Source: SOJZ01 sp964556565
GTDB lineage: Archaea > Thermoproteota > Bathyarchaeia > Bathyarchaeales > Bathyarchaeaceae
Direction of reading: 5' to 3'
NCBI GenBank assembly: GCA_964556565.1
Contig: CAZKWF010000010.1
Span: 1-44,144, forward strand
Length of the DNA: 44,144 nt
In this document: piece by piece, positions 16,759 through 25,191 of the stretch
Layout: each line of letters opens with the position of its first letter
Position numbering within the stretch: position 1 is the stretch's first letter
The notes under the pieces: model-generated
Told to the model about the DNA's origin: nothing
The model's database searches: none
Seen by the model: the letters and a program-made list of their open reading frames with translations, nothing else
Made by a program: the position numbers and the translations under genes

Positions 16759-18297
16759 CTGATTAAACTCAAAGTAAGACTGATCAGTATTCCAGTGGGT
16801 AAACGCTTAGTTCTGTTGCATGAAGAAGACGCGAAAAGAAGCGGCATGCTCTCTCACAACCGAGTGAAAATCAGTTACAGAAAACAAACTGCTACGGCGT
16901 TCACGGAAACTACAACGACATACCTTCAACTAGGCGAGATTGGCATCATTAAAGAACTGCAAGAGGAACTCAAGATCAAGGATGGTAGCCTCGTCTCTGT
17001 GTCATCCGCAACGATACCTGAATCCATCAAATACATTCACAAAAAGATGAGAGGCCAGACCCTTACAAAGGATGAAGTCTACAATATAATCAACGATGTC
17101 GCCAATCATAGGCTAAGTGAAATAGAAATCACAGAGTTTCTCATGGCAGAAGAGTTTCACGGCTTAAACATGGATGAAATCGAGTACCTAACAAGAGCTA
17201 TGATGGACACCGGAACCATCATTGACTTCGGTCGCCCATGCTACGACAAACACAGCGTGGGCGGAGTACCTGGCAACAAAGTAACCCTTCTGATAGTTCC
17301 AATAGTGGCGGTTGCAGGCTTGCTGATCCCAAAGACCAGTAGCCGTGCGGTCACTAGTTCTTCGGGCACAGTTGATACTATGGAGGTACTTGCCGATGTA
17401 GAGTTTACTGAGAGTGAACTAAAAGAAATAGCATTGAAGGCAGGAGGTGCTATTGCTTGGGGCGGCAAATTGGGTATTGCTCCGGCAGACGACATCCTAA
17501 TTCGAGTTGAGCACCCCCTCAGCATTGATCCCACAGGGCAGATGCTCGCCAGCATCATGGCTAAGAAACTTGCAGTTGGAGCTGACTGTGTGGCAATCGA
17601 CATTCCAGTGGGACAAGGGACAAAGGTTGAAATGATAGAGGATGCTCGAAAACGTGCTCAAAGTTTTGTGGAACTGGGTAACCGCTTCAATATACAAGTT
17701 CAATGTGGAATAACGTATGGTGGACAACCAGTGGGACATACGGTGGGACCAGCATTGGAGGCTCGTGAGGCTCTCTCAGCATTACAAGGAAAAGGACCAT
17801 CAAGCTTAATTGAAAAATCAACCGCGTTGGCGGGTATGCTCCTTGAAATGGGAGGTGTTGCGCCACTGAATGAAGGAAAAGGGACGGCTAAAGAAATTCT
17901 TTCTTCAGGGAAGGCGCTAGAGAAAATGAAGGAAATCATTGAAATGCAAGGGGGAGACCCTAAAATTGAACCTGAGAAAATTCCAATCGGAGAGCACAGC
18001 ATCGCTTTGAGAGCTCCGTGTGATGGTTTCGTGACGAACGTGGATAACGCGGCAATAACTGCCATCACCCGTGCTTCGGGTGCTCCAATCGAGAAGGGAG
18101 CTGGTGTTGTCTTACGTTGGAAGAGAGGATATAAAGTGAAAAAAGGTGATGTGCTGCTTGAAATCTATGCTGAACAAGAATCTAAGCTCGCTGAAGCGTA
18201 CAATGTGGCGTTAAGGACAAAACCGGTTACCGTCGAAGGAATGTTGCTATATAAAATTCCAGAACAGCTTGGAAAAGTCGTGTACAATCAGAATTAG
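16759..18297 (+). CDS. deoA: AMP phosphorylase
   Basis: The product is about 512 residues. It has the archaeal N-terminal domain (KLKVRLISIPVGKRLVLLHEEDAKRSG), then the thymidine-phosphorylase-like core: KHSVGGVPGNKVT, TSSRAVTSSSGTVDTME, KLAVGADCVAIDIPVG, and the C-terminal domain with GFVTNVDNAAI. The enzyme converts AMP and phosphate to adenine and ribose-1,5-bisphosphate, which feeds the archaeal RuBisCO pathway; neither partner gene is in the window. The frame is open from 16534. AGGAGA at 16745-16750 stands 8 nt before an in-frame CTG at 16759, giving a family-length protein; TTG at 16735 lies before the SD. I favour the CTG. Confidence 0.92.
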   Translation: MIKLKVRLISIPVGKRLVLLHEEDAKRSGMLSHNRVKISYRKQTATAFTETTTTYLQLGEIGIIKELQEELKIKDGSLVSVSSATIPESIKYIHKKMRGQTLTKDEVYNIINDVANHRLSEIEITEFLMAEEFHGLNMDEIEYLTRAMMDTGTIIDFGRPCYDKHSVGGVPGNKVTLLIVPIVAVAGLLIPKTSSRAVTSSSGTVDTMEVLADVEFTESELKEIALKAGGAIAWGGKLGIAPADDILIRVEHPLSIDPTGQMLASIMAKKLAVGADCVAIDIPVGQGTKVEMIEDARKRAQSFVELGNRFNIQVQCGITYGGQPVGHTVGPALEAREALSALQGKGPSSLIEKSTALAGMLLEMGGVAPLNEGKGTAKEILSSGKALEKMKEIIEMQGGDPKIEPEKIPIGEHSIALRAPCDGFVTNVDNAAITAITRASGAPIEKGAGVVLRWKRGYKVKKGDVLLEIYAEQESKLAEAYNVALRTKPVTVEGMLLYKIPEQLGKVVYNQN

Positions 18298-18308
18298 AAG
18301 CACATATG

Positions 18309-18746
18309 TTAAGATGCTTCTTTAATGAGCTTATCCGCTTCTTTGATCCATCTACGAGCTACTTTTTGCGAGACCCCGGTCTTTGCTGATAACACTTTGG
18401 CTGATGCCTTAGCCAAATCTTCAACCGTATCGATCTTCAAGCTCTTCAATTGTTCTGCCCTTTTAGGTCCGATTCCTTTTACCATTGTAAGTTTGAGGGG
18501 TGATTCAACGATTGGCGTAGGGGTTAGTGCAGTTGCAGGTATAGGTTGGGATGTTAATGGAGTTGGCACGGCCTTACCCGGTCTCATCATATAACCTAGC
18601 CCAACGAAGGTTAGGCCCAAAATCACTAAGGCTGATGGTATGATTACCTCCATTTCTGGAGGGACCAGATCGCTTTGAATAAAGAAAAAACCTGATAAGG
18701 TGAGGCATACCAGTGCGATACAGTATAAAGCGTAATCTGACCTCAT
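18309..18746 (-). CDS. Membrane-anchored helix-hairpin-helix protein
   Basis: The product of about 145 residues has two membrane helices near its N-terminus (YALYCIALVCLTLSGFFF and VIIPSALVILGLTFVGLGY), then a Pro/Thr-rich linker, then a helix-hairpin-helix domain (VKGIGPKRAEQLKSLKI, DTVEDLAKASAKVLSAKTG, ARRWIKEADKLI). HhH_5 domains bind DNA without sequence specificity, or mediate contacts. ATG at 18746 is preceded by AGAGGAAA at good spacing; GTG at 18767 is the alternative. It is convergent with AMP phosphorylase. A tether between DNA and membrane is inference. Confidence 0.7.
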   Translation of the reverse strand: MRSDYALYCIALVCLTLSGFFFIQSDLVPPEMEVIIPSALVILGLTFVGLGYMMRPGKAVPTPLTSQPIPATALTPTPIVESPLKLTMVKGIGPKRAEQLKSLKIDTVEDLAKASAKVLSAKTGVSQKVARRWIKEADKLIKEAS

Positions 18747-18885
18747 GTATTTTCCTCTTGCAGCCACTCTTCATTAAAAGGAGTTTAAATAACTTTTCTA
18801 AGTTTTTGATGACCGGCAACTCATCTTTTGATTCTATCAGCGCACGGTAAGGTAAATAAGATAAACAATTGAAACTCTGCTAAAG

Positions 18886-19461
18886 GTGGTTGAAGAAAAG
18901 TTGACTGCTCAAATGCTGTGTAAAGTTGAACGTAAGATGGTTGAACTAAAGGTAAGAGTTAACGCTCTTGATTCTGTTAGAAGAAAAGTAATAGGTTTAA
19001 GGGCTCATCATATCGGAACGTTTCGGCAGATTGACGTTTACTTTGAGGTTCCGAAGGGAAGATTGAAGCTTCGAGAAGTGAAAGGCAAAAACGCGGCAGA
19101 ACTAGTTTATTATGAAAGAGAAAATGTTGCCAAGCCAAAAAGAAGCAACGTTTTCATTCTCGAAGTTCAGAAACCAGCAGTTTTTAAAAGCTTGCTTGAA
19201 AAAGTTTTGAAAACAAGGGTGACTGTAGAAAAATTGAGGGAAATCTATCGATACCAAGGAACGCAGATACATCTAGATACCGTTGAGAAACTTGGAGTTT
19301 TCGTTGAATTTGAAAGAGGGACGCCCGATGATCTGCAAGCAATCAGAAAAAATCAGCAGACTTTAGAAGAGTTGATGAAAAAGCTCGGAATAAAACCTGA
19401 AAACCTTGAAAGTCTGTCGTACAGCGATCTCATCCAGAAACGCAGCCAGAAGCAAGTTTAA
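18886..19461 (+). CDS. CYTH-domain protein (CyaB/triphosphatase-like)
   Basis: The 191-residue protein shows a CYTH tunnel fold: MVELKVRV at the first strand with E-x-K of the signature, FRQIDVYFEVPKGRLKLREVKG, ELVYYERENVAKPKRSNV, then VTVEKLREIYRYQGTQIHLDTVEKLGVFVEFE. Archaeal members hydrolyse triphosphate compounds or act as class IV adenylate-cyclase-like enzymes; which applies is open. The frame starts at GTG 18886, supported by the AT-rich element TAAATAAGAT about 26 nt upstream, but ATG at 18937 would give the usual family N-terminus. The MFS gene follows 33 nt later. Confidence 0.8.
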   Translation: MVEEKLTAQMLCKVERKMVELKVRVNALDSVRRKVIGLRAHHIGTFRQIDVYFEVPKGRLKLREVKGKNAAELVYYERENVAKPKRSNVFILEVQKPAVFKSLLEKVLKTRVTVEKLREIYRYQGTQIHLDTVEKLGVFVEFERGTPDDLQAIRKNQQTLEELMKKLGIKPENLESLSYSDLIQKRSQKQV

Positions 19462-19494
19462 TCATGCAGATTACGGAATGGTGAAGGTGCGGAT

Positions 19495-20691
19495 GTGAAA
19501 GAAAGAAATCGAATGAAAAGTTTTCTCGGAATTAGCGTAAACATCGTTTTGTTGGGTTTAGTAAGCTTCCTAACTGATATAAGTAGCGATATGATTTTGC
19601 CTATTCTTCCCTTCTTTATCACAGCACTAGGTGGCACAGAGCTAGTCGTCGGCTTGATAGGAGGTTTAGGCGACAGTGTAGCGAGTGTTTTGAAAGTTTT
19701 TTCTGGCTATTGGTCAGACAAATCCGGAAGAAGAAAGGTTTTCGTGTCTTCTGGTTATTTGATCTCCTCTATCTCAAAATTGTTTCTCGCCTTCTCAGCC
19801 GTGTGGCAACACGCGCTGATTTTGAGGCCGCTGGAGAGAATAGGAAAGGGTTTGAGAACCGCGCCCAGAGACGCCATCATAGCTGATTGTGCAGAGGAGA
19901 AAGCCAGGGGGAAGGCTTTCGGCTTGCACAGAGCTCTAGATACGAGTGGCGCGATCATAGGCTCGGCGTTGGCTCTCACTCTTTTTTGGTTCATGAATCT
20001 AGAATTTGAGACCATAATTCTTCTTGGTGGAGCTATTGCGTTCTTGGCTTTGATACCGTTATTTTTCGTAAAGGAGAGAAGAGCTAAAGCAGGAAAAATG
20101 ACCTTGAAGATTGGATTGAAAGGGCTTCCGCATTCCCTCCGTATGTTCATCGTCATCGCAGCCTTGTTTGCCCTAGGAAATTTCACGTACATGCTTTTCC
20201 TCCTTAACGCTGAATATTTCTTCATTGAAAGAATGGCATTTGATGAAATGACAGCACTTGCCATGGCTCTCCTTCTATACATCTGGTTCAACATCATCTA
20301 CGCGTCGTTTTCTATTCCTCTGGGGATATTGTCTGACAAGATTGGCAGGCGAAGTGTTCTGTCTTTTGGCTATTTACTGTTTGGGTTAACCTGCATGGGC
20401 TTCGCTTTCTCTTCTTCCCTTTTTTCATTAATCATACTTTTTGCGCTTTACGGCCTTTTTTATGCAACAGTTGAAGGAAACCAGAGGGCTTTCGTCTCAG
20501 ATTTTTCACCAAAAGAACTGCGTGGAATGGCCTTAGGAACTTTCCACACAATCACCGGGTTAGCAACTCTGCCATCAGGCATAATCGCAGGCGCGCTATG
20601 GGGATACATCAACCCCACTGCAACTTTTCTTTACGGTTCGGTTCTAGGGTTTCTAGCGGCAGCATTACTGGCGTTAAAGAAGATAGCGTAA
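19495..20691 (+). CDS. Major facilitator superfamily transporter
   Basis: The 398-residue protein has about twelve membrane helices. Both MFS signature loops are visible: GYWSDKSGRRKVFVSSGYL after helix 2 and GILSDKIGRRSVLSFGYLL after helix 8. The loop RPLERIGKGLRTAPRDAIIAD is typical of a group of MFS proteins annotated as antibiotic or metal exporters. The start is GTG 19495. It probably forms an operon with the CYTH gene. The substrate is unknown. Confidence 0.88.
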   Translation: MKERNRMKSFLGISVNIVLLGLVSFLTDISSDMILPILPFFITALGGTELVVGLIGGLGDSVASVLKVFSGYWSDKSGRRKVFVSSGYLISSISKLFLAFSAVWQHALILRPLERIGKGLRTAPRDAIIADCAEEKARGKAFGLHRALDTSGAIIGSALALTLFWFMNLEFETIILLGGAIAFLALIPLFFVKERRAKAGKMTLKIGLKGLPHSLRMFIVIAALFALGNFTYMLFLLNAEYFFIERMAFDEMTALAMALLLYIWFNIIYASFSIPLGILSDKIGRRSVLSFGYLLFGLTCMGFAFSSSLFSLIILFALYGLFYATVEGNQRAFVSDFSPKELRGMALGTFHTITGLATLPSGIIAGALWGYINPTATFLYGSVLGFLAAALLALKKIA

Positions 20692-20729
20692 AATCGGCAT
20701 TAAAGTGTAGAGCCTACTTCATTTTTCGC

Positions 20730-21260
20730 CTATAATTCTGGTATGGAAGCTATTTCTTCTTCCTTACTGATATCCACTGGCGGCTGCTCTACTTTTTGCG
20801 AAAGAAAGTTTATCGCTTCAAACATACTTTTTGCTAGCGCTAAGAGGTTGACTGATATCAGAATCGCCAGAAAAGCTGTAAGATTAGCTACGATATTAAT
20901 CATCGCCCCTCCAATTGACACGTTTAAGGTTAGAATACCGCCGTTCAAGGCGTAAAAGAAATATATCAACAAAACTATGGCTTTTGCGATGCTGAACGCG
21001 TGCTTAAGAATCGTTCCGGATGAAAGTTGGGTTGCAACGGCGAAACAGATCATTATTCCTGCAAAAACGTAAACAAGATTCTCGTACTCGGAGAAGAATG
21101 AACCAAACTCGGAAGGAAGGCCTTCGGTGGGAATCATTGAGAACATAAGCGTTGGCAATAAATAGTAGAGAAAGAAACTGATGACGCCCATTATGGCTGC
21201 CTTAAAAACTCTTGGCATAATCCTCTCTGCAAACGTTTTCTCCTCCCCTTTTTCAGTCAT
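20730..21260 (-). CDS. Four-helix membrane protein, last gene of a membrane operon
   Basis: The product of about 176 residues has four membrane helices (AAIMGVISFFLYYLLPTLMF, NLVYVFAGIMICFAVATQL, AFSIAKAIVLLIYFFYAL and ANLTAFLAILISVNLLALA) and an acidic cytosolic tail. I do not recognise the family. ATG at 21260 overlaps the stop of the upstream gene by 8 nt (ATGACTGA), a sign of translational coupling. The frame continues upstream to 21269. Confidence 0.65.
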   Translation of the reverse strand: MTEKGEEKTFAERIMPRVFKAAIMGVISFFLYYLLPTLMFSMIPTEGLPSEFGSFFSEYENLVYVFAGIMICFAVATQLSSGTILKHAFSIAKAIVLLIYFFYALNGGILTLNVSIGGAMINIVANLTAFLAILISVNLLALAKSMFEAINFLSQKVEQPPVDISKEEEIASIPEL

Positions 21261-22044
21261 CAGCATCACCCCACTTTATTTCCTTCTCAAAGCTAAAAAT
21301 CGAAGTCTCAAAAAGGAAGTGAATTCGACCTCTTTCCCCCAGTGTCGAAGGATCTACAGGTAATTCTAACTCTTCTTCATGGCTTCCGCCCGATTTTACA
21401 GGGGGTAAGTCGGTCATTCTAGAGTCAACAAGGTCGTTCTCATAGTTGTAAATATCAAAATGTATGTTGCAGCTTACGTCAAATGGTGAATCGTTCTTGA
21501 AGCTCAAAGGGATAGTCACTTTCTGATCCTCATAATCAAAAGAAATTTCTCCAATGGAAAAGTTGTTGAGGGGTGCTCCCCATGGCATCGTTGTATTTAT
21601 TGATATCTGGAAAGGAAAGATGTATGCAAATTTTAACCCTGCAAAGATTTCTACACTAAAATTGCCGTTGTTAAAGAATAGATAAGTGAGATTTTTAGAT
21701 ACAATTTCATCTAGGCTAATAGATATGTTGTGCGCCTCTTCAACGTTGCTTCCATGCGGTATCAATGATACAAAAGTTGTAGATGTGGATATCAATGTTC
21801 CATTGTAATCCCTGATGCATGTTGTTACGTTCAACTCCGATATGTCGTAGAAACCGGTGTTGTTGAAGGCGAAAGGCAGAGACACCGTTGCAGTTCCATT
21901 TGAAGACGAAACTCCAGGCTCTCCAAATCGTATACCACCCATCATCAAACCCATGGCTGAATACAAACATGTAATCATAAAGACAGCTATGACAGTCCAA
22001 AAAATCTTTGTCGCCCAGCCCAACGCCCTTATGGCTTGTCTCAT
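21253..22044 (-). CDS. Membrane-anchored extracellular beta-rich protein
   Basis: The 263-residue protein has one membrane helix near residues 12-36 (TKIFWTVIAVFMITCLYSAM), followed by an exported region rich in Asn/Ser/Thr with repeated two-strand patterns (ATVSLPFAFNNTGFYDISEL, KVTIPLSFKNDSPFDVSC). These look like tandem Ig-like or late-embryogenesis-type beta sandwiches. It is the middle gene of a three-gene set, overlapping the next gene by 8 nt. Function is unknown; a surface complex with its two membrane partners is inferred from coupling. Confidence 0.65.
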   Translation of the reverse strand: MRQAIRALGWATKIFWTVIAVFMITCLYSAMGLMMGGIRFGEPGVSSSNGTATVSLPFAFNNTGFYDISELNVTTCIRDYNGTLISTSTTFVSLIPHGSNVEEAHNISISLDEIVSKNLTYLFFNNGNFSVEIFAGLKFAYIFPFQISINTTMPWGAPLNNFSIGEISFDYEDQKVTIPLSFKNDSPFDVSCNIHFDIYNYENDLVDSRMTDLPPVKSGGSHEEELELPVDPSTLGERGRIHFLFETSIFSFEKEIKWGDADD

Positions 22045-22126
22045 CTACTTTTTCTTCCTTCACCGTCGCTCGAAATATGCCTGAAGAAGCTTGACTCCTC
22101 GTTTAGGACGAAGCCTTGTTTAGCCT

Positions 22127-22399
22127 CTAGCTTTCTTTCTGTTTGAGTTGCGTGCGAAACTGTATTCCTCTCACTGTCAGTATGGAACCGATCCAGCCCA
22201 TTATGCCGAGGTACATGATTCGAATACATGTTTCAATCAATGGAGCTAAGACTTCACCGAAAGCTTCCTCAAGACCACCTGGCGATGGAATCTCTAGTGC
22301 CCCTACAAGAAACAGGTAGGCATTAAAGAACGTGAACACTAATAGACCGACGCCCACGAATAGAACTACATACGCCAAGATTTCACTTTTGCTTATCAT
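22127..22399 (-). CDS. Small two-helix membrane protein, first gene of the operon
   Basis: The 90-residue protein has two membrane helices (ILAYVVLFVGVGLLVFTFF and CIRIMYLGIMGWIGSILTV) joined by an acidic loop, and a basic cytosolic tail. No family was recognised. It lies 82 nt upstream of the beta-rich anchored protein on the same strand. The start is ATG at 22399. Confidence 0.6.
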   Translation of the reverse strand: MISKSEILAYVVLFVGVGLLVFTFFNAYLFLVGALEIPSPGGLEEAFGEVLAPLIETCIRIMYLGIMGWIGSILTVRGIQFRTQLKQKES

Positions 22400-22493
22400 T
22401 CAACAAGACCCCATTTTACAATTGTTTGCACCAAACTTGTATAAAAAGGAAATGGAGGAAAACTATGAATTTAGCATCAAAAATCAGAATAGT

Positions 22494-22709
22494 TTATCCT
22501 GTAGAATCCAATTCAAGCGTTTTTACGTTCCTCTTCCCTTTCATGGCTCGAATAAGGACGGAGGCTTCCTGAGCAGTTTTCGCAGATGCAACCTTTTTCG
22601 TTTTGTTTAGAATCAGTCGAGTTTCACAATAGGGACATTGCCTCGTCTTTTGATCGGTTTTGGCTAGTAGAAGTTGGCCGCATTTATGGCAAGTGATCAC
22701 TACGTACAT
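22494..22709 (-). CDS. Small zinc-ribbon protein, DUF1922-like
   Basis: The 71-residue protein carries two CxxC knuckles, CHKCG near residue 7 and CPYCE near residue 25, as in archaeal DUF1922 zinc ribbons, followed by a basic helical tail (ASVLIRAMKGKRNVKT). Such proteins are small nucleic-acid or protein adapters of unknown function. The start is ATG at 22709. It is separated from the membrane operon by 94 nt. Confidence 0.7.
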   Translation of the reverse strand: MYVVITCHKCGQLLLAKTDQKTRQCPYCETRLILNKTKKVASAKTAQEASVLIRAMKGKRNVKTLELDSTG

Positions 22710-22789
22710 TCATTAGGTGCTCCTGTTAGGCGAAAAGCATGCGTGCGCAAAAGTCTTTCTGTAAGTTTTAAATTGTACATGATAGTTAT

Positions 22790-22807
22790 ATGATTACGTT
22801 TAATCAT
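22790..22807. promoter_or_regulatory. Inverted repeat overlapping a promoter
   Basis: ATGATTA-cgtt-TAATCAT is a perfect 7-bp inverted repeat with a 4-nt spacer. It touches the TATA-like word GTTATATG at 22785-22792, about 50 nt before the GTG of the nuclease-like gene at 22842. Position and symmetry suit an operator for a dimeric regulator. Confidence 0.4.
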
Positions 22808-22841
22808 AAAACTGCTGTTAGCTGTTAGAGGGGGAAAACAA

Positions 22842-23180
22842 GTGGGTAAGACTCTTATTGCCAATCTTGCAATCAAGTATTTTAGACAAAATGGTTATAA
22901 ACTAGAGAAAGACGCCATTTTAGAAGGATTTTCTGGACTTCCACGTAGGTTTGACTTCATTATTCGAAAAGGCAAAGAAAAACACGTAATTCTAATCAAA
23001 GAGTGGAATCGAACGGTTGGGGTCAACATGGTCATAAACATGGATAAAGCATCAGCAGACGTAGGTTTCTCTAATCCGATAATGATATCTGAGAAATTCA
23101 GCGGTCACGCGAAGGCGTACGCCAACCGTCGGGGCGTTACATTGCTTACAAGGCGTTCAATTATGCGGATGCTTGGATAA
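22842..23180 (+). CDS. Small nuclease-like protein (PD-(D/E)XK/Mrr type)
   Basis: The 112-residue protein has the layout of a minimal restriction-endonuclease fold: a helix (IANLAIKYFRQNGYKLEKD), strand FDFIIRKGKEKHVILIKEW with Asp and a Lys positioned like D...(x)xK, then helices and SNPIMISEKFSGHAKAYANRRGVTLL. The last part resembles the end of Mrr-like domains. The catalytic Glu of the second motif is replaced by Ile (ILIKEW), so activity is uncertain. GTG at 22842 is preceded by TTAGAGGGGGAAAA, a good SD. Confidence 0.55.
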   Translation: MGKTLIANLAIKYFRQNGYKLEKDAILEGFSGLPRRFDFIIRKGKEKHVILIKEWNRTVGVNMVINMDKASADVGFSNPIMISEKFSGHAKAYANRRGVTLLTRRSIMRMLG

Positions 23181-23182
23181 AC

Positions 23183-23776
23183 TCAAAAAGGCTTGAAGAA
23201 ATCGTGCAATCGACGCTCTCTATCCAGTTTTGCCAGCCAGTCTACTATTCCAACTCTGCATTTCTTTTTCCCTTTTAGAACCAAAATCGCCTCCTCCACA
23301 ACTTCTTCGATTTCTCTACCCGTAACATCTATCTCGCACACCTTGCTATGACCGCAGGCAGACACAGCTTCCCATAGACAAATATCCAATATTTCGACGG
23401 CAAGATTTTCTCGGAGTTTCTTTTCTCTAAAACCACGTTCTTCCATCTCCTTCTTTAGCTGATCTGGACTCCGCCTGAGGACAAAAACAAGGTTAATATC
23501 ATTCGCTGGTATAACATCAACCGCGTAGTGACCATCAACTATAATATCTCGTTTTGAAACCCCTATGATTCTTTGCACACGCTTCGAAATCTTATCTATA
23601 TCTGCGATCAAAGTTTCTCTTTTTTCATCTAGACCGCTAATCAGTTTTTCTCGTTTAACAAGCTCAGTCAAATCAATGTGCGTTGCATCCAGCTTAGAAG
23701 CCAATAGAGACGCGATGGTGGTTTTTCCCACCGCTGGCGTGCCCGTGACGAGGATGATTCGCTTAATCTTCAGCAC
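23183..23776 (-). CDS. AK6/Fap7-like adenylate kinase family protein
   Basis: The 197-residue protein begins with the P-loop LVTGTPAVGKTTIA. It then has an NMP-binding stretch with HIDLTELV, DIIVDGHYAVDV (Walker B-like) and VFVLRRSPDQLKKEMEERGFREKKLRENLAVE, a typical archaeal AK6 lid region. AK6/Fap7 proteins are adenylate kinase/ATPases involved in small-subunit ribosome maturation in eukaryotes and archaea. The C-terminal extension (KKKCRVGIVDWLAKLDRERR) is longer than in the shortest homologues. It is convergent with the nuclease-like gene, 2 nt apart. Confidence 0.8.
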   Translation of the reverse strand: MLKIKRIILVTGTPAVGKTTIASLLASKLDATHIDLTELVKREKLISGLDEKRETLIADIDKISKRVQRIIGVSKRDIIVDGHYAVDVIPANDINLVFVLRRSPDQLKKEMEERGFREKKLRENLAVEILDICLWEAVSACGHSKVCEIDVTGREIEEVVEEAILVLKGKKKCRVGIVDWLAKLDRERRLHDFFKPF

Positions 23777-23888
23777 TTCCCTTTTTGGCTATCCTTTTTG
23801 AGGGATAATCCTAACACTTATGAACTAGAAGAACATTTTGGGTGTTCTTTGACTAGTACTCTGACAATATCTATGGGAGAGATTTTGT

Positions 23889-24689
23889 TTGGATGTTATT
23901 CTGCTACCGCTCATAGCGTTTTTTGTTGGAATAATCGCTGCAATGATTGGTGTTGGCGGTGGCGTTTTCATTGTACCCGTCTTATGCCTAATTTTCGATC
24001 TTGAACCATCTGTTGCCTTTGGAACGAGTCTTGCAACAATCATCTTCACCTCATTGTCATCCACAGTGAACTATTCCAGACAGAAGAGAATCGACTACAG
24101 AGTCGGCCTTGTTTTAGCTATTGCAACAATTCCTGGAGCATTCGTAGGAGCATATTTGACCACTGTTATAGAATCAAGACTGTTGGGATTAATCTTTGGG
24201 TTTTTCCTCGTTTTTGTTGCCTTACGCATGACGACCAAATTCGGTTTCTGCAAACTCGGATTTCCCAGAATAGGCGACAGTTGGCATCGCAAGATTGTGG
24301 ATTCAGGTGGCAAGATTTTTGAATACGAAATAAGCATTGGCTTAGGCCTAGCATTGAGTTTCTTCGGAGGGCTTTCATCAGGCCTGTTAGGGATTGGTGG
24401 TGGATCAGTTATAGTTCCAATAATGTGCCTTGTCATGAACATGCCAATGCATGTTGCGGTTGCAACCTCAATGTTTATTATGATTTTCACTTCAATTTCT
24501 GGGGTTGCGACGCATATTTCATTTGGCAACGTCCTTTTTGAGTATGTTGTACTTCTTTCTATAGGGGTAATTTTTGGAGCGCAGCTGGGAGCCTACTTTT
24601 CAAAGAGAATCTCTGCAAAGAATCTTAGAAGAATTTTCGGTGTTGTTTTACTCTTTGTTAGTGTAAGAATGATTTTGAAATACATCTAA
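23889..24689 (+). CDS. TauE/SafE family sulfite/anion exporter-like permease
   Basis: The 266-residue protein has eight predicted helices in two related halves. Each half starts with the family pattern: IAFFVGIIAAMIGVGGGVFIVPVL in the first and LSFFGGLSSGLLGIGGGSVIVPIM in the second. This is the TauE/SafE fold, linked to export of sulfite, sulfonates or other small anions. The start is TTG 23889, preceded by GGGAGAGATT. The substrate is unknown; no sulfur gene is adjacent. Confidence 0.88.
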   Translation: MDVILLPLIAFFVGIIAAMIGVGGGVFIVPVLCLIFDLEPSVAFGTSLATIIFTSLSSTVNYSRQKRIDYRVGLVLAIATIPGAFVGAYLTTVIESRLLGLIFGFFLVFVALRMTTKFGFCKLGFPRIGDSWHRKIVDSGGKIFEYEISIGLGLALSFFGGLSSGLLGIGGGSVIVPIMCLVMNMPMHVAVATSMFIMIFTSISGVATHISFGNVLFEYVVLLSIGVIFGAQLGAYFSKRISAKNLRRIFGVVLLFVSVRMILKYI

Positions 24690-24824
24690 CTATCCCTGTT
24701 TTTAAAAGGAATGCCTACAGTGAAGGTTTGGATAACATCACATATTTTCCTTTTGACGTGTGTATATGTGTCTCTTTTGGGAATATGTTATCAATCGTAA
24801 TTATGGCTATATTTCTGCTTTCTT

Positions 24825-25079
24825 ATGAATAAGTCAGAAGGGTTACGTTTGACGAGTTTGAGAGAGCGACTTGACAACGTATCTGCAGAATTGACGATAA
24901 TAAAGGATGTGCTCGATAAGTGTAATAACGGGCCTCCATGCTGTTTGATTTTACAGAAGGACGGCAAAATCGGTTGTAGCATGGTAAAACCGATGGAAAA
25001 GAAACAGTTCTACAAGAAATGTGAAAAGTGCAGACAACAAATAAAAAAGTTTCTGGACAAAACCCACTCAGAAAACTGA
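24825..25079 (+). CDS. Small coiled-coil protein with four clustered cysteines
   Basis: The 84-residue protein opens with a heptad-like helix (LRERLDNVSAELTIIKDVLDK), then CNNGPPCCLILQKDG, a GCSM and finally CEKCRQQIKKFLDK. The cysteine spacing suggests one zinc or iron-sulfur site. I do not recognise the family. ATG at 24825; no operon partner within 100 nt. Confidence 0.5.
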   Translation: MNKSEGLRLTSLRERLDNVSAELTIIKDVLDKCNNGPPCCLILQKDGKIGCSMVKPMEKKQFYKKCEKCRQQIKKFLDKTHSEN

Positions 25080-25191
25080 ACATGCAGAAAATTTTGAAGA
25101 CCTGGCAATAATCAGTATTGCGAATTCATAAAGAATATTAGATCAGGCTGAGAGACGCCTCTGCACTGAATTTAGATTCGGAGGAAAAACA

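Noticed and set aside
24421..24460. ATGCATG in the TauE/SafE gene
   Set aside because: Partial match in coding sequence, not the octamer.
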